64,000 nt of DNA from Mycolicibacterium septicum DSM 44393 (GCF_000455325.1 NZ_HG322951.1:3397904-3461903); one strand, 5' to 3'; positions 7,535 to 17,371 are shown, counted from the first letter of the stretch. Made by a program: numbers and translations. Notes: a model not told the origin generated them from the letters alone.

Positions 7535-8869
7535 GTGTCCGACAGCTTGTTCGATGTGCCCGGTGAGCCGGGGCCGGGTGACCCCGGCGCGCTTGCCGCA
7601 CCCGGCACGGCGCCGCTGGCGGTGCGGATGCGCCCGGCCGGGCTCGACGAGGTCGTCGGCCAGACCCATCTGTTGCAGGCCGGTTCGCCGTTGCGCCGCC
7701 TCGTGGAGGGATCGGGAGCGGCGTCGGTCATCCTCTACGGCCCGCCCGGCACCGGCAAGACCACGCTGGCCTCGCTGATCTCGCAGGCCACCGGCCGCCG
7801 GTTCGAGGCGCTGTCTGCGCTGAGCGCCGGGGTCAAAGAGGTCCGGGCCGTGATCGATGTGGCGCGGCGCGCGGCTGTCCACGGTGAACAGACCGTGCTG
7901 TTCATCGACGAGGTGCACCGCTTCTCCAAGACCCAGCAGGACGCGCTGCTGGCGGCGGTGGAGAACCGGGTCGTGCTGTTGGTGGCGGCCACCACGGAGA
8001 ACCCGTCGTTCTCGGTGGTCGCGCCGCTGTTGTCGCGGTCACTGATCCTGCAGTTGCAGCCGCTGACCCCGCAGGACGTCGAGATCGTGCTGCGCCGCGC
8101 AATCACCGACCCGCGGGGTCTGGGTGGTGCGGTCGAGGTCACCGACGAGGCCGTCGACCTGCTGGTGCAGCTCTCCGCCGGTGATGCGCGGCGGGCGCTG
8201 ACGGCATTGGAGGTGGCTGCCGAGCCCGGGGAGCGGGTGACCGTCGAGACCATCGAGCAGTCACTGGACAAGGCGGCGGTGCGCTACGACCGCGACGGGG
8301 ATCAGCACTACGACGTCGTCAGTGCCTTCATCAAGTCGGTCCGCGGATCCGATGTCGACGCGGCGTTGCACTACCTGGCCCGGATGTTGGTGGCGGGGGA
8401 GGACCCTCGCTTCGTGGCGCGCCGCTTGATGATCCTGGCCAGCGAGGACATCGGGATGGCCGACCCGACCGCCTTGCAGACCGCCGTCGCCGCGGCCCAG
8501 ACCGTGCAGCTGATCGGCATGCCCGAGGCGCAGCTGACGCTGGCGCATGCCACGGTGCATCTGGCCACCGCGCCCAAGTCCAACGCCGTGACCACGGCGC
8601 TGGGTGCGGCGATGAACGACATCCGGGCCGGAAAGGCCGGGTTGGTGCCCCCGCATCTGCGGGACGGTCATTACTCGGGAGCGCAGAAACTCGGTAACGC
8701 CGTGGGATACAAGTATGCCCACGATCATCCCGACGGTGTTGTGTCGCAACAGTATCCACCGGACGATCTGGTGGGGGTGGACTACTACCAGCCGACCGGG
8801 CGCGGTTTCGAACGCGAGCTGGTCACCCGGCTGGACAAGCTCCGGGCAATCATCCGCCGCAGGCGCTGA
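7535..8869 (+). CDS. rarA: Replication-associated recombination protein A (AAA+ ATPase)
   Basis: A 444-residue member of the RarA/MgsA/WRNIP1 family, which acts at stalled replication forks. Seen: the N-terminal [16 protein letters not shown] motif of clamp-loader-like ATPases, Walker [10 protein letters not shown], Walker [11 protein letters not shown], sensor TTENPSFSV, and the C-terminal tetramerisation region ([33 protein letters not shown]). Length is normal for the family. The GTG start is supported by a modest TAAGCA box 6 nt upstream. It corresponds to M. tuberculosis Rv2559c. It converges on the glsB-like gene at a shared hairpin. Confidence 0.95.
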   Translation: MSDSLFDVPGEPGPGDPGALAAPGTAPLAVRMRPAGLDEVVGQTHLLQAGSPLRRLVEGSGAASVILYGPPGTGKTTLASLISQATGRRFEALSALSAGVKEVRAVIDVARRAAVHGEQTVLFIDEVHRFSKTQQDALLAAVENRVVLLVAATTENPSFSVVAPLLSRSLILQLQPLTPQDVEIVLRRAITDPRGLGGAVEVTDEAVDLLVQLSAGDARRALTALEVAAEPGERVTVETIEQSLDKAAVRYDRDGDQHYDVVSAFIKSVRGSDVDAALHYLARMLVAGEDPRFVARRLMILASEDIGMADPTALQTAVAAAQTVQLIGMPEAQLTLAHATVHLATAPKSNAVTTALGAAMNDIRAGKAGLVPPHLRDGHYSGAQKLGNAVGYKYAHDHPDGVVSQQYPPDDLVGVDYYQPTGRGFERELVTRLDKLRAIIRRRR

Positions 8870-8890
8870 TACCGCCGGGGCAGCCGAAAA

Positions 8891-8926
8891 CCACGGTCCC
8901 GGTTGAATATTCAACCGAGACCGTGG
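8891..8926. terminator. Palindromic hairpin between converging genes
   Basis: A 36-bp near-perfect palindrome: CCACGGTC, one mismatch, then CGGTTGAAT against its complement. It sits 21 bp after the rarA stop and 15 bp beyond the stop of the minus-strand gene. AAAA at 8887-8890 would give a U run for the minus-strand transcript, so it is a good terminator for that gene and possibly bidirectional. Confidence 0.65.
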
Positions 8927-8941
8927 CGCGGGGGAAGGTGG

Positions 8942-9250
8942 TCAGCGCAGCAGGCCGGACCGTCGGGTTCCGAGGATGCCGGTCCTTCTGCGTCCCATCA
9001 GAGCGGATATCAGGGCCACTCCGAGTGCGGCCACGATGACCTGGACGAGGAGCTCGAGCCAGTCGACGCCGCTGGTCGCCGTCGGGATGCCCATGGCGCG
9101 GGCGAGTGCGGTACCGATGAACGCGGAGACGATACCGACGAGGATCGTCACCAGGATGCCGATGGGTTGTCTGCCGGGAACGATCAAGCGGCCGATCACG
9201 CCGATGGCAATGCCGATCAGAATCGCGCTGATGATGCCGGTGATGGTCAT
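8942..9250 (-). CDS. GlsB/YeaQ/YmgE family stress-response membrane protein
   Basis: A 102-residue protein with three predicted membrane helices and the family pattern of glycine-rich helices (ISAILIGIAIGVIGRLIVPGRQPIG, LVGIVSAFIGTALARAMG). Typical family members are 80-110 residues and are linked to general stress; the molecular role is unknown. ATG 9250 has a strong GGAGGAGACC ribosome-binding site. A SigF-type promoter lies 42-67 nt upstream, which agrees with a general-stress function. It is transcribed alone and ends at the palindrome facing rarA. Confidence 0.88.
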   Translation of the reverse strand: MTITGIISAILIGIAIGVIGRLIVPGRQPIGILVTILVGIVSAFIGTALARAMGIPTATSGVDWLELLVQVIVAALGVALISALMGRRRTGILGTRRSGLLR

Positions 9251-9291
9251 GGTCTCCTCCGAGGCCGAGGCTGGATTGGGCTGACCATCAA

Positions 9292-9317
9292 GTACCCCGC
9301 ACCGTCGCGACGTAAAC
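9292..9317 (-). promoter_or_regulatory. SigF-type promoter of the glsB-like gene
   Basis: On the minus strand, GTTT (9317-9314), a 16-nt spacer, then GGGTAC (9297-9292). This matches the mycobacterial SigF consensus GTTT-N15-17-GGGTA. The predicted transcript start is about 35 nt before ATG 9250. Confidence 0.7.
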
Positions 9318-9356
9318 GGTGCCGTCAATTCGTTTTTGTCTCGGTTCGTCGGCGGG

Positions 9357-9977
9357 TCAGGCCATCTCGGGCACGCGCAGGTGGGCCAGCACGAGTTCGA
9401 ACTCTCCGACGTCGATCTGATCGGCACTCAGGTCGCGGAGCCGGGCGGTGCGCAACGCCCGTGCCTGATCGCGGTTGCGGTCCATCGCCTCTGCGCTGTC
9501 GAAGGTGGCCGAGGACACCGCGCGGCCGGACCCGCGGTCGAGCATGAGGCTCGCGCTGCAGAAGCCCTCGAGGTCTTCCATCGCGGGCAACACCGACGTG
9601 CGGTAGAACTCCACGGCGCGGTCGAACAGCTCGGGGCGGGTTCGCAGCCACGTCGCCCGTACGCAGGCACCGGGTCCGGAGTACTGCTCGCGGTGAACCA
9701 CCGCGATCTCCCATTCGTCGACGGTGGCGGTGCCTTCGAATGCCTCCACTACGCGATGGCGCATCGGCGCCACCGCGTCGGCGCTGGCAAGCATTGCCTC
9801 TTCGGACCGCCAGGCCGTGGTGAGGACACACTCGCCCGATTCCCGGTTCACCATCAGGGACAGGCCCACACAACCGTCGATGGTGTCGATGGCGGGCATG
9901 ACCTCGTCGCGGACATGGGCGATACCGGCGTTGACGGCCCGGGTGCGCGCCGCAATCGTGGTTGAACGTGCGAACAC
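9357..9977 (-). CDS. Rv2557-like protein with two ABM/ferredoxin-fold repeats
   Basis: A 206-residue soluble protein with an internal duplication. Each half has the pattern 'basic start, DEVMPAID / TSVLPAMED, GCVGLSLMVNRESGECVLTTAWRSEEAMLAS / GFCSASLMLDRGSGRAVSSATFDSAEAMDRN', which is the dimeric alpha-beta barrel layout seen in antibiotic-biosynthesis-monooxygenase-like proteins. It corresponds to the M. tuberculosis Rv2557/Rv2558 family, known as starvation-induced proteins of unknown function. GTG 9977 is chosen for its AGGAAGGGG site and family length; the ORF could extend to 10127 but would then cover the yjbQ promoter. No catalytic residues can be assigned. Confidence 0.8.
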   Translation of the reverse strand: MFARSTTIAARTRAVNAGIAHVRDEVMPAIDTIDGCVGLSLMVNRESGECVLTTAWRSEEAMLASADAVAPMRHRVVEAFEGTATVDEWEIAVVHREQYSGPGACVRATWLRTRPELFDRAVEFYRTSVLPAMEDLEGFCSASLMLDRGSGRAVSSATFDSAEAMDRNRDQARALRTARLRDLSADQIDVGEFELVLAHLRVPEMA

Positions 9978-10081
9978 GGTCCACCCCTTCCTGCCAGGGC
10001 GGCGCCCCGGTGGCGCCACCGGTTCCACCCCCAACCATCCTCCGGTGTGTCGCAGGTGGCAATGGTGTGGCGCGAGGCTCG

Positions 10082-10087
10082 TAGGCT
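10082..10087 (+). promoter_or_regulatory. -10 box of leaderless yjbQ promoter
   Basis: TAGGCT, 6 nt before ATG 10094. It matches TANNNT and supports that start. Confidence 0.5.
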
Positions 10088-10093
10088 GGGCCG

Positions 10094-10495
10094 ATGGACA
10101 CCGACGTGATCGACGTGGACACCTCACGGCGCCGCATCGTCGACCTCACCGACTCGGTACGCCGGTTCTGCGGCGCGCACCGCGATGGCCTGTGCAACGT
10201 GTTCGTCCCGCACGCGACGGCGGGTGTGGCCATCATCGAGACCGGCGCCGGCTCCGACGACGACCTGCTCGATACCCTGGAACGGTTGTTGCCGCGTGAC
10301 GACCGCTACCGGCACAGCCACGGATCGTTCGGGCATGGCGCGGATCACGTGCTGCCCGCCCTGGTGTCGCCGTCGGTCACGCTGCCGGTCCAGGCGGGTC
10401 GGCCGTTGCTGGGAACCTGGCAGAGTGTGGTGCTGGTCGATCTGAACCGCGACAACCCGCAGCGTTCGGTGCGGCTGAGCTTTCTGGGGGCGTGA
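10094..10495 (+). CDS. yjbQ: YjbQ/UPF0047 family protein
   Basis: A 133-residue trimeric beta-fold protein of the YjbQ family. Diagnostic motifs are VFVPHATAGVAIIET, the central HSHGSFGHGADHVLPALV stretch with the conserved histidines, and the C-terminal GTWQSVVLVDLN. Some family members show weak thiamine-phosphate synthase activity, hence the frequent label 'secondary thiamine-phosphate synthase'; the physiological role is unsettled. It corresponds to M. tuberculosis Rv2556c and keeps its conserved place directly before alaS. It is probably transcribed from its own leaderless promoter. Confidence 0.92.
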   Translation: MDTDVIDVDTSRRRIVDLTDSVRRFCGAHRDGLCNVFVPHATAGVAIIETGAGSDDDLLDTLERLLPRDDRYRHSHGSFGHGADHVLPALVSPSVTLPVQAGRPLLGTWQSVVLVDLNRDNPQRSVRLSFLGA

Positions 10496-10532
10496 CGCTT
10501 GTCGCCCTTTTCGGGGTGAACGCGCAGAACGG

Positions 10533-10538
10533 TAATGT
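10533..10538 (+). promoter_or_regulatory. Likely -10 box of alaS
   Basis: TAATGT, 66 nt before the GTG start of alaS, with only a weak TTCGGG at -35 (17-nt spacer). It would give a leader of about 60 nt. I see no T-box specifier or antiterminator structure in it. Confidence 0.45.
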
Positions 10539-10604
10539 AAAGCGGTCGAACTGATGGTTGCCTGCGCAACCCCAGCCACCCACGAACACGAGGACACGAG
10601 CAAC

Positions 10605-13295
10605 GTGCAGACACACGAGATCAGGAAGCGCTTCCTCGATCATTTCGTGAAGGCGGGCCACACGGAGGTGCCCAGCGCCTCGGTGATCCTCGACGACCCC
10701 AACCTGTTGTTCGTCAACGCCGGCATGGTGCAGTTCGTGCCTTACTTCCTCGGTGCCCGTACGCCGCCGTGGGACCGCGCCACCAGCGTGCAGAAGTGCA
10801 TCCGCACACCTGACATCGACGAGGTGGGCATCACCACCCGGCACAACACCTTCTTCCAGATGGCCGGCAACTTCTCGTTCGGCGACTACTTCAAAAAGGG
10901 CGCCATCGAGCTGGCCTGGACCCTGCTGACCAACCCGGTCAGCGAGGGCGGCTACGGATTCGACCCGGAAAGGCTGTGGGCAACGGTCTATCTGGACGAC
11001 GACGAGGCCATCGCGCTGTGGCAGGAAGTCGCCGGGCTGCCGCTCGAGCGCATCCAGCGCCGCGGCATGGCCGACAACTACTGGTCGATGGGCATCCCCG
11101 GGCCGTGCGGCCCGTGTTCGGAGATCTACTACGACCGCGGCCCCGAATACGGGATCGAGGGCGGTCCGGAGGCCAACGAGGACCGCTACATCGAGATCTG
11201 GAATCTCGTGTTCATGCAGAACGAGCGCGGTGAGGGCACCTCGAAGGACGACTTCGAGATCCTCGGCCCGCTGCCGCGCAAGAACATCGACACCGGTATG
11301 GGCGTCGAACGCATCGCCTGCCTGTTGCAGGACGTGGACAACGTCTACGAGACCGACCTGGTGCGTCCGGTGATCGATCTGGTCGCCGGGATCGCCCCGC
11401 GCGGATACGGCGCGGGCAACCACGAGGACGACGTCCGCTACCGCATCATCGGCGACCACAGCCGCACCGCGGCCATCATCATCGGCGACGGGGTCAGCCC
11501 CGGCAACGAGGGCCGCGGCTACGTGCTGCGCCGCCTGCTCCGCCGCATCATCCGCGCGGCCAAACTGCTCGGCGTCGAGGAGCCCATCATGGGCCGGCTG
11601 ATGACCACGGTGCGCGACGAGATGGGTCCGTCGTACCCGGAGCTGGTCACCGACTTCGAGCGCATCAACCGGATCGCCGTCGCCGAGGAGACCGCGTTCA
11701 ACCGGACCCTGGTCGCCGGCTCGAAGCTGTTCGACGACGCCGCCGCGGCCACCAAGAAATCCGGTGCTTCCGTACTTTCCGGCAGCGACGCGTTCACCCT
11801 GCACGACACCTACGGCTTCCCGATCGACCTCACGCTGGAGATGGCCGCCGAGGCCGGCCTCGCGGTCGACGAGCAGGGCTTCCGGACGCTGATGGCCGAG
11901 CAGCGCCAGCGCGCCAAGGCTGATGCCGCCGCGCGCAAGCAGGCCCACACCGATCTGTCCGCATACCGCGAGCTGGTCGACGCCGGGCCCACCGAGTTCA
12001 CCGGCTTCGACGAATTGTCCACTGAAGCAAGGATTCTCGGTATCTTCGTGGACGGCAAGCGGGTGCCCGTGGTGACCCACGAAGGCCTGGACGCCGATCG
12101 CGTGGAGCTGATCCTGGACCGCACCCCGTTCTACGCCGAGTCCGGTGGCCAGATCGCCGACGAGGGAACGATTTCCGGCACGGGTGCCTCGGTTGCCGCC
12201 AAGGCCGCCGTCACCGATGTGCAGAAGATCGCCAAAACCCTGTGGGCACACCGGATCAACGTCGAGTCCGGCGAGTTCGTCGAGGGCGACACCGTCACCG
12301 CCGCGGTGGATCCCAAGTGGCGCCACGGCGCCACCCAGGGCCACTCCGGCACCCACATGGTGCACGCCGCGCTGCGACAGGTGCTGGGCCCCACCGCCGT
12401 TCAGGCCGGTTCGCTGAACCGTCCGGGTTACCTGCGGTTCGATTTCAACTGGCAGGGTGCGCTCACCGATGACCAGCGCACCCAGATCGAAGAAGTCACC
12501 AACGAGGCCGTCGAGGCCGACTTCCAGGTGAACACCTTCGTCACCGCACTGGACAAGGCCAAGGCGATGGGCGCGATGGCGATGTTCGGCGAGAACTATC
12601 CCGACCAGGTGCGGGTGGTTGACATCGGCGGGCCGTTCTCGCTGGAACTCTGCGGTGGCACCCACGTGCGCAACTCGGCCCAGATCGGCCCGGTGACCAT
12701 CCTCGGGGAGTCCTCGGTCGGATCCGGCATCCGCCGTGTCGAGGCCTACGTCGGTCTCGAATCCTTCCGCCACCTGGCCAAGGAACGCGCCCTGATGGCG
12801 GGCCTGGCCTCGTCGCTCAAGGTGCCCTCCGAAGAGGTGCCCGCCCGGGTGGCCAACCTGGTCGAGCGCCTCAAGGCCGCCGAGAAGGAACTGGACAAGG
12901 CCCGCCTGGCCAACGCCCGGGCCGCGGCAGCCAACGCGGCCGCCGGTGCCGAGACCATCGGCAAGGTCCGGGTCGTCGCCCAGCGGGTGGCCGGCGGCAT
13001 GTCAGGCGGTGACCTGCGCACCCTGGTCGGCGACATCAAGGGCAAGCTCGGCAGCGACCCGGCGGTGATCGCGCTGATCGCCGAGGGCGAGGACGACGCG
13101 GTGCCCTTCGTGGTCGCGGTCAACCCGGCTGCTCAGGACCTGGGGCTGCGCGCCAATGAGCTGGTGAAGCCGTTCAGCGCGGCAGTCAACGGCCGCGGCG
13201 GCGGCAAAGTGGACATGGCACAAGGTTCCGGTAAGGGGGCGGCGGGTATCGACGCGGCATTGGCCGCGCTGCGCGCCGAGATCGGCCGGGGCTAG
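10605..13295 (+). CDS. alaS: Alanine--tRNA ligase
   Basis: An 896-residue class II synthetase that charges tRNA-Ala in the cytoplasm. Seen: the N-terminal catalytic core ([18 protein letters not shown], motif 2 region [23 protein letters not shown]), tRNA-recognition helices, the editing domain with [15 protein letters not shown] and the zinc-binding CGGTH, and the C-terminal DHHA1/C-Ala region rich in Gly. Length matches mycobacterial AlaRS (about 900). GTG 10605 is preferred because the sequence starts at QTHEIRKRF as in orthologues, although the frame is open to 10554. It begins a core run with ruvX, mltG and aroE. Confidence 0.97.
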   Translation: MQTHEIRKRFLDHFVKAGHTEVPSASVILDDPNLLFVNAGMVQFVPYFLGARTPPWDRATSVQKCIRTPDIDEVGITTRHNTFFQMAGNFSFGDYFKKGAIELAWTLLTNPVSEGGYGFDPERLWATVYLDDDEAIALWQEVAGLPLERIQRRGMADNYWSMGIPGPCGPCSEIYYDRGPEYGIEGGPEANEDRYIEIWNLVFMQNERGEGTSKDDFEILGPLPRKNIDTGMGVERIACLLQDVDNVYETDLVRPVIDLVAGIAPRGYGAGNHEDDVRYRIIGDHSRTAAIIIGDGVSPGNEGRGYVLRRLLRRIIRAAKLLGVEEPIMGRLMTTVRDEMGPSYPELVTDFERINRIAVAEETAFNRTLVAGSKLFDDAAAATKKSGASVLSGSDAFTLHDTYGFPIDLTLEMAAEAGLAVDEQGFRTLMAEQRQRAKADAAARKQAHTDLSAYRELVDAGPTEFTGFDELSTEARILGIFVDGKRVPVVTHEGLDADRVELILDRTPFYAESGGQIADEGTISGTGASVAAKAAVTDVQKIAKTLWAHRINVESGEFVEGDTVTAAVDPKWRHGATQGHSGTHMVHAALRQVLGPTAVQAGSLNRPGYLRFDFNWQGALTDDQRTQIEEVTNEAVEADFQVNTFVTALDKAKAMGAMAMFGENYPDQVRVVDIGGPFSLELCGGTHVRNSAQIGPVTILGESSVGSGIRRVEAYVGLESFRHLAKERALMAGLASSLKVPSEEVPARVANLVERLKAAEKELDKARLANARAAAANAAAGAETIGKVRVVAQRVAGGMSGGDLRTLVGDIKGKLGSDPAVIALIAEGEDDAVPFVVAVNPAAQDLGLRANELVKPFSAAVNGRGGGKVDMAQGSGKGAAGIDAALAALRAEIGRG

Positions 13296-13299
13296 CTTC

Positions 13300-13818
13300 G
13301 TGTCCGACACGGTCGACGACCGGCTACCGGACCGCCCAGGGGATGACGACCCCGGACGTGGGCGGCGCATCGGCATCGACGTCGGAACCGTGCGGATAGG
13401 CGTGGCCAGTTGCGATCCCGACGGGATCTTGGCCACTCCGGTCGAGACCGTTCAGCGGGACAAGCGGGACCGGTCGGGCAGACATCTGCGCAGACTGGTG
13501 ACGCTGATCGGCGAGTACGAGGCCGTCGAGGTCGTCGTCGGGCTACCCCGCACACTCGCCGATCGGGCCGGCAGCTCAGCCGTCGACGCCATCGAACTGG
13601 CCGATGTGCTGGCCCGCCGAATCGCCCCGATACCGGTGCGACTGGCCGACGAGCGGCTCACTACTGTTTCGGCTCAGCGGTCGTTGCGTGAAGCGGGAGT
13701 CCGGGCAAAGGGACAGAAGGCGATGATCGACCAGGCCGCTGCGGTCGGCATTCTGCAGAGCTGGCTGGATCAGCGGCGTGCGGCTCTGGCTGCGCGCGGA
13801 GAGGGCATGGATGGCTGA
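13300..13818 (+). CDS. ruvX: Putative pre-16S rRNA nuclease / Holliday junction resolvase-like protein YqgF
   Basis: A 172-residue RNase H-fold protein. It has the family motifs [18 protein letters not shown] (first acidic residue), VVGLPRTL, and [13 protein letters not shown] near the C-terminus. The family is known as RuvX/YqgF and functions in 16S rRNA 5'-end maturation in E. coli; the resolvase label is historical. GTG 13300 lies 4 nt after the alaS stop, and its end overlaps mltG by 8 nt, so it is translationally coupled in the alaS operon. It corresponds to Rv2554c. Confidence 0.93.
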   Translation: MSDTVDDRLPDRPGDDDPGRGRRIGIDVGTVRIGVASCDPDGILATPVETVQRDKRDRSGRHLRRLVTLIGEYEAVEVVVGLPRTLADRAGSSAVDAIELADVLARRIAPIPVRLADERLTTVSAQRSLREAGVRAKGQKAMIDQAAAVGILQSWLDQRRAALAARGEGMDG

Positions 13819-15055
13819 GAAGTGGGGTGCCGACAAAGCGAAGCCCGAGGTGGTCGGGCCACCGCGACGCGGGCTGAGCAAGGCCGAGCGGGCCCGCAAG
13901 GCCCGCAACGACCGGAAGCGCCGTGTCACCAGGGGCTTCTCCATCGCAGGTCTCATCGTGGTGTTGATCGGTGCGGTGTTCCTCGGTTCCAGGCTGTGGC
14001 ACGGCATGTCGGGCTCCTCCGGCGACTACGCGGGTGACGGCGTCGCCGACGTCGTCATCCAGGTCCACGACGGTGATTCCACGACGGCCATCGCCAAGAC
14101 GCTGCAGGACAAGAAAGTGGTCGCCACGGTCAAGGCCTTCGTCGACGCGGCCCACAAGAACGAGGCGATCTCGGCGATCCAGCCCGGCTTCTACAAGGTG
14201 CGCACCGAGATCCCGGCGGCCAACGCCGTTGAGCGACTGGCAGATCCGGACAGCCGGGTGGGCAAGCTGACCATCCCGGAGGGACGTCAGCTCGACGACA
14301 CCGCCGACGTCAAGACCAAGGCCGTCACCGAAGGCATCTTCACGCTGATCTCCCAGGCCTCGTGCGTCGAACTGGACGGTGAGAAGCGTTGCGTACCGGT
14401 CGATGAGCTCCGTACGGCTGCCCAAACCGCACCCGCTGCCGCGTTGGCAGTACCCGACTGGGCCGCGGCTCCGGTCGCGGCGATGCCCAACGATCACCGC
14501 CGGCTGGAGGGGCTGATCGCGCCCGGTACCTGGAATGTGGACCCGGCGGGAACGGCGCAGGACATTCTGTCCACCCTGGTCGCCGGCAGCGCCACCCTCT
14601 ACACCCAGAGCGGTCTGCTCGACACCGCGGCGGCGATGCAGATGTCGCCCTATCAGATCCTCACCGTCGGATCCCTCGTGCAGCGCGAAGCCAAGCCCCA
14701 GGACTTCTCCAAGGTGGCGCGGGTGATCTACAACCGGCTCGCCGAACACCGCAAGCTGGAGTTCGACTCGACCGTGAACTATCCGCTGGACCGCCAGGAA
14801 GTGGCGACCACCGACGATGACCGCGCCAAGGTCACCCCGTGGAATACCTATATGAGCCAAGGGCTTCCGCAGACGCCGATCTGCTCGCCCGGCACGGATG
14901 CGCTGGCCGCGGCCGAGCGTCCGGCCGAGGGGGACTGGCTCTACTTCGTGACCATCGACCTGCAGGGCACCACGCTGTTCACGCGCGACTACGACCAGCA
15001 CCTGGCCAACATCGAACTGGCCCAGCACAACGGTGTCCTCGACAGTGCCCGATAG
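13811..15055 (+). CDS. mltG: Endolytic murein transglycosylase MltG (YceG-like)
   Basis: A 414-residue inner-membrane protein. After a basic cytoplasmic stretch ([19 protein letters not shown]) comes one membrane helix at residues ~42-60, then a LysM-like region and the YceG catalytic domain. The catalytic Glu is Glu293 in [12 protein letters not shown], followed by the family sequence [12 protein letters not shown] and LEFDSTVNY. The enzyme cleaves nascent glycan strands next to the synthase and helps set strand length. ATG 13811 overlaps ruvX by 8 nt. It corresponds to Rv2553c. Confidence 0.94.
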   Translation: MAEKWGADKAKPEVVGPPRRGLSKAERARKARNDRKRRVTRGFSIAGLIVVLIGAVFLGSRLWHGMSGSSGDYAGDGVADVVIQVHDGDSTTAIAKTLQDKKVVATVKAFVDAAHKNEAISAIQPGFYKVRTEIPAANAVERLADPDSRVGKLTIPEGRQLDDTADVKTKAVTEGIFTLISQASCVELDGEKRCVPVDELRTAAQTAPAAALAVPDWAAAPVAAMPNDHRRLEGLIAPGTWNVDPAGTAQDILSTLVAGSATLYTQSGLLDTAAAMQMSPYQILTVGSLVQREAKPQDFSKVARVIYNRLAEHRKLEFDSTVNYPLDRQEVATTDDDRAKVTPWNTYMSQGLPQTPICSPGTDALAAAERPAEGDWLYFVTIDLQGTTLFTRDYDQHLANIELAQHNGVLDSAR

Positions 15056-15068
15056 GCGGCCCGCCGCC

Positions 15069-15872
15069 GTGCCCGATAGCGGCCGCAAGGCCGCCGTTCT
15101 GGGCTCGCCGATCACCCATTCGCGCTCGCCCCAGCTGCACCTGGCCGCCTACCGGGCGCTGGGCCTGCCGTCGTGGACCTACGACCGCATCGAGTGCACG
15201 GCCGAACAGCTGCCCGGCCTCGTCAGCTCGCTTGGCCCGGAATGGGTCGGACTGTCGGTCACCATGCCGGGCAAGTTCGCCGCACTGGAGTTCGCCGATC
15301 AGCGCACCGAACGCGCCGAGCTGGTGGGCTCGGCCAACACCCTGCTACGGCTGCCGACGGGTGGCTGGCGTGCCGACAACACCGATGTCGACGGGGTGGT
15401 CGGAGCGCTCGGGACAGCCGGTGACTCGGCGCTGGTGATCGGATCCGGCGGCACCGCCCCGGCCGCCGTCGTGGCGCTGGCCGAACTCGGCGTACAGCGG
15501 ATCACCATCGTGGCGCGCGACGAGGGCAAGGCATCGCGGTTGGTGGAGTTGGCCGGCCGGTGCGGCGCGCAGGGCAGCTGGTGCGACATCGGCGGCTCGG
15601 CGCTGACCGAAGCGGTGGCCACCGCCGATGCGGCGGTCAGCACGATCCCGGCCGACGCGGCCGCTGCCTACGCGGGCACGCTGGCGGGGGTGCCGCGCGT
15701 GCTCGACGCCATCTACGACCCGTGGCCGACGCCGCTCGCCCAGGCCGTCGAGGCGGCGGGCGGTGAGGCGATCAACGGGCTGCAGATGCTGCTGAACCAG
15801 GCCTTCGCCCAGGTGGAACAGTTCACCGGGATGCCCGCTCCCAAAGAGGCGATGCGCGCCGCATTGGGCTGA
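15069..15872 (+). CDS. aroE: Shikimate dehydrogenase
   Basis: A 267-residue NADP-dependent enzyme that reduces 3-dehydroshikimate to shikimate. Visible: the substrate-binding start LGSPITHSRSPQLHLAAY, the catalytic Lys in SVTMPGKFAAL, the NTD motif (ADNTDVDG), a Rossmann-type GSGGTAPAAVVALAELG, and the C-terminal GLQMLLNQAFAQVEQFTG. GTG 15069 is chosen because the N-terminus then has exactly the length of the M. tuberculosis enzyme (Rv2552c, recalled); GTG codons at 15033 and 15045 are alternatives that overlap mltG. It starts the local group of shikimate-pathway genes. Confidence 0.93.
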   Translation: MPDSGRKAAVLGSPITHSRSPQLHLAAYRALGLPSWTYDRIECTAEQLPGLVSSLGPEWVGLSVTMPGKFAALEFADQRTERAELVGSANTLLRLPTGGWRADNTDVDGVVGALGTAGDSALVIGSGGTAPAAVVALAELGVQRITIVARDEGKASRLVELAGRCGAQGSWCDIGGSALTEAVATADAAVSTIPADAAAAYAGTLAGVPRVLDAIYDPWPTPLAQAVEAAGGEAINGLQMLLNQAFAQVEQFTGMPAPKEAMRAALG

Positions 15873-15936
15873 GGCGTCACGGGGCGAACGTGCCATACCG
15901 CCGCAAGCGATTTTCCGGGCAGTATCTGGGCGACCG

Positions 15937-15942
15937 TAGGGT
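15937..15942 (+). promoter_or_regulatory. -10 box of leaderless promoter for the LLM oxidoreductase gene
   Basis: TAGGGT, 7 nt before ATG 15950. It supports that start over the longer frame from 15890. Confidence 0.45.
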
Positions 15943-15949
15943 GGCGACC

Positions 15950-16828
15950 ATGACCCAGTCCGGCCACCGGCCGCGGGTCGGGGTGGTGTTTCGTCCCGAC
16001 CGCTCGCCTGAGAACCTGCCCAGCACCGCAGCTGCCGCACAACGAGCCGGCATCGACGAACTCTGGTTGTGGGAAGACTGTTTCCTGCAGGGCGGCATCG
16101 CGCAGGCGGCAGTCGCACTGGCCGGCAGCGAGACGCTGACCGTGGGTATCGGGGTGCTCCCGGCGCCGTTGCGCAACGTGGTGACCACGGCGATGGAGAT
16201 CGCCACCCTGGCCACCATCTATCCCGGCCGGGTACGGGTCGGGATCGGTCACGGTGTGCAGGCCTGGATGCGCCAGGCCGGGGCCGCGGTGCCGTCCCCG
16301 CTCACGCTGCTGCGCGAGTACCACGCCGCGCTGCGGCAGTTGCTCTCCGGCAGATCGGTCAGCACCGACGGCCGGTTCGTGCGTCTCGACGGTGTGCAAC
16401 TGGAATGGGTTCCGCCTCAACCTGTTCCGTTGCTGATCGGCGGTACCGGACCCAAGACCCTGCGACTGGCCGGCGAGATCGCCGACGGTGTGATCATCGA
16501 CAGCGTCAACACCCCCGCGTCGGCCCGTGCAGCGCTCGGACATGTGGCCGCCGAGCAGGCTCAGCGGGTCAGCTCTCCACCGTTCGCGACGGTGCAGTAC
16601 CTGGCGTGCGCACCCGGTGCGGTCGGGCGGCAGCTCCTCGACGACGTGGCGGTGGAGCGCGGTCTGGATGCCGGCGGCTACGGCGTCAGCGGCACCGTCG
16701 AGGAGATCGTCGCGGCGACGTCCGCATATTCGGCCCAGACGTTGGTGTTCCAACCGATCGGGCCCTCGGTCGACATGGACGGATTCACCCACACCGTTGG
16801 CGAGGTGGCGACCGGCCTCCGGGGGTAG
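15950..16828 (+). CDS. LLM-class (luciferase-like) flavin/F420-dependent oxidoreductase
   Basis: A 292-residue TIM-barrel protein of the luciferase-like monooxygenase superfamily. Supporting blocks are GVVFRPDRSPENLPSTAAAAQRAGIDELWLWEDC, TLTVGIGVLPAPLRNVVTTAMEIATLATIYPGRVRVGIGHG, and PVPLLIGGTGPKTLRLAGEIADGVIID. Mycobacterial members of this type usually use F420H2, but FMN-dependent members exist and the sequence alone does not decide. It sits between aroE and the prepilin-peptidase-like gene and has its own leaderless promoter, so it is an insertion into the aro region rather than a pathway member. The substrate is unknown. Confidence 0.88.
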   Translation: MTQSGHRPRVGVVFRPDRSPENLPSTAAAAQRAGIDELWLWEDCFLQGGIAQAAVALAGSETLTVGIGVLPAPLRNVVTTAMEIATLATIYPGRVRVGIGHGVQAWMRQAGAAVPSPLTLLREYHAALRQLLSGRSVSTDGRFVRLDGVQLEWVPPQPVPLLIGGTGPKTLRLAGEIADGVIIDSVNTPASARAALGHVAAEQAQRVSSPPFATVQYLACAPGAVGRQLLDDVAVERGLDAGGYGVSGTVEEIVAATSAYSAQTLVFQPIGPSVDMDGFTHTVGEVATGLRG

Positions 16829-16867
16829 CCCGCCAAAGAGGCGACGATGGACCCGCTCGACGCACCT

Positions 16868-16873
16868 TAACCT
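16868..16873 (+). promoter_or_regulatory. -10 box for the A24 peptidase gene
   Basis: TAACCT, 6 nt before ATG 16880. It decides between TTG 16877 and ATG 16880 in favour of the ATG. Confidence 0.45.
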
Positions 16874-16879
16874 CGGTTG

Positions 16880-17305
16880 ATGGGGGTGGGGGTAACCGTC
16901 ATCGCGTGCGTCTGGCTGCTGGTGCTCAGCGGCTACGACATCGCCGAGCGCAGGCTGCCGAACTGGCTGACGCTTCCCGGCGCACTGCTGGTTCTGGTGG
17001 GGGCGGCCGCGGCGTCCCGTGGACCCGCCGCACTGGCCGGGGCCGCCGCGCTGTCGGGCCTGTACCTGGCGGTGCATCTGATCTCGCCGCGGGCCATGGG
17101 CGGGGGAGACGTCAAGCTCGCCGTCGGGCTGGGGGCGATGACCGGTGCGTTCGGTGTCGATGTGTGGCTGCTGGCCGCGCTGGCCGCGCCCTTGCTCACC
17201 GCGGGCCTCGCATTCGGCGCCGCGGTCCGCGGTATCCGCACCGTGCCGCACGGACCGTCGATGTGTACGGCCAGTGCCGTCGCGGTCGCCCTGGTGCTGG
17301 TGTAG
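16880..17305 (+). CDS. A24-family prepilin peptidase-like aspartic protease
   Basis: A 141-residue integral membrane protein (about five helices) of the short CpaA/TadV type, lacking the N-terminal methyltransferase domain of PilD. The two catalytic aspartates are visible: one in SGYDIAERRLPNW and one in the GGGDVKLAVG motif (GxGD). It corresponds to Rv2551c. No pilin or secretion genes are near, so its substrate must be encoded elsewhere (for example Flp-type pilins), or it has another role. Confidence 0.88.
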   Translation: MGVGVTVIACVWLLVLSGYDIAERRLPNWLTLPGALLVLVGAAAASRGPAALAGAAALSGLYLAVHLISPRAMGGGDVKLAVGLGAMTGAFGVDVWLLAALAAPLLTAGLAFGAAVRGIRTVPHGPSMCTASAVAVALVLV

Positions 17306-17371
17306 CCGACGGTCGGTCGGCTTCAGGCACGGATTTCAGGAGGCAAACCCCGACGTGGGAGAATGACAGCC

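Noticed and set aside
10496..10604. T-box leader upstream of alaS
   Set aside because: No specifier loop, no T-box sequence and no terminator/antiterminator pair in about 100 nt.
10377..12773. A 798-codon open frame on the minus strand opposite alaS
   Set aside because: It is antisense to an intact alaS, has low-complexity composition typical of a GC-rich shadow frame and no recognisable domain.
15713..17251. A 512-codon minus-strand frame across aroE, the LLM oxidoreductase and the A24 peptidase
   Set aside because: It crosses three convincing plus-strand genes and their promoters, and the sequence is a His/Arg/Gly mix without motifs.
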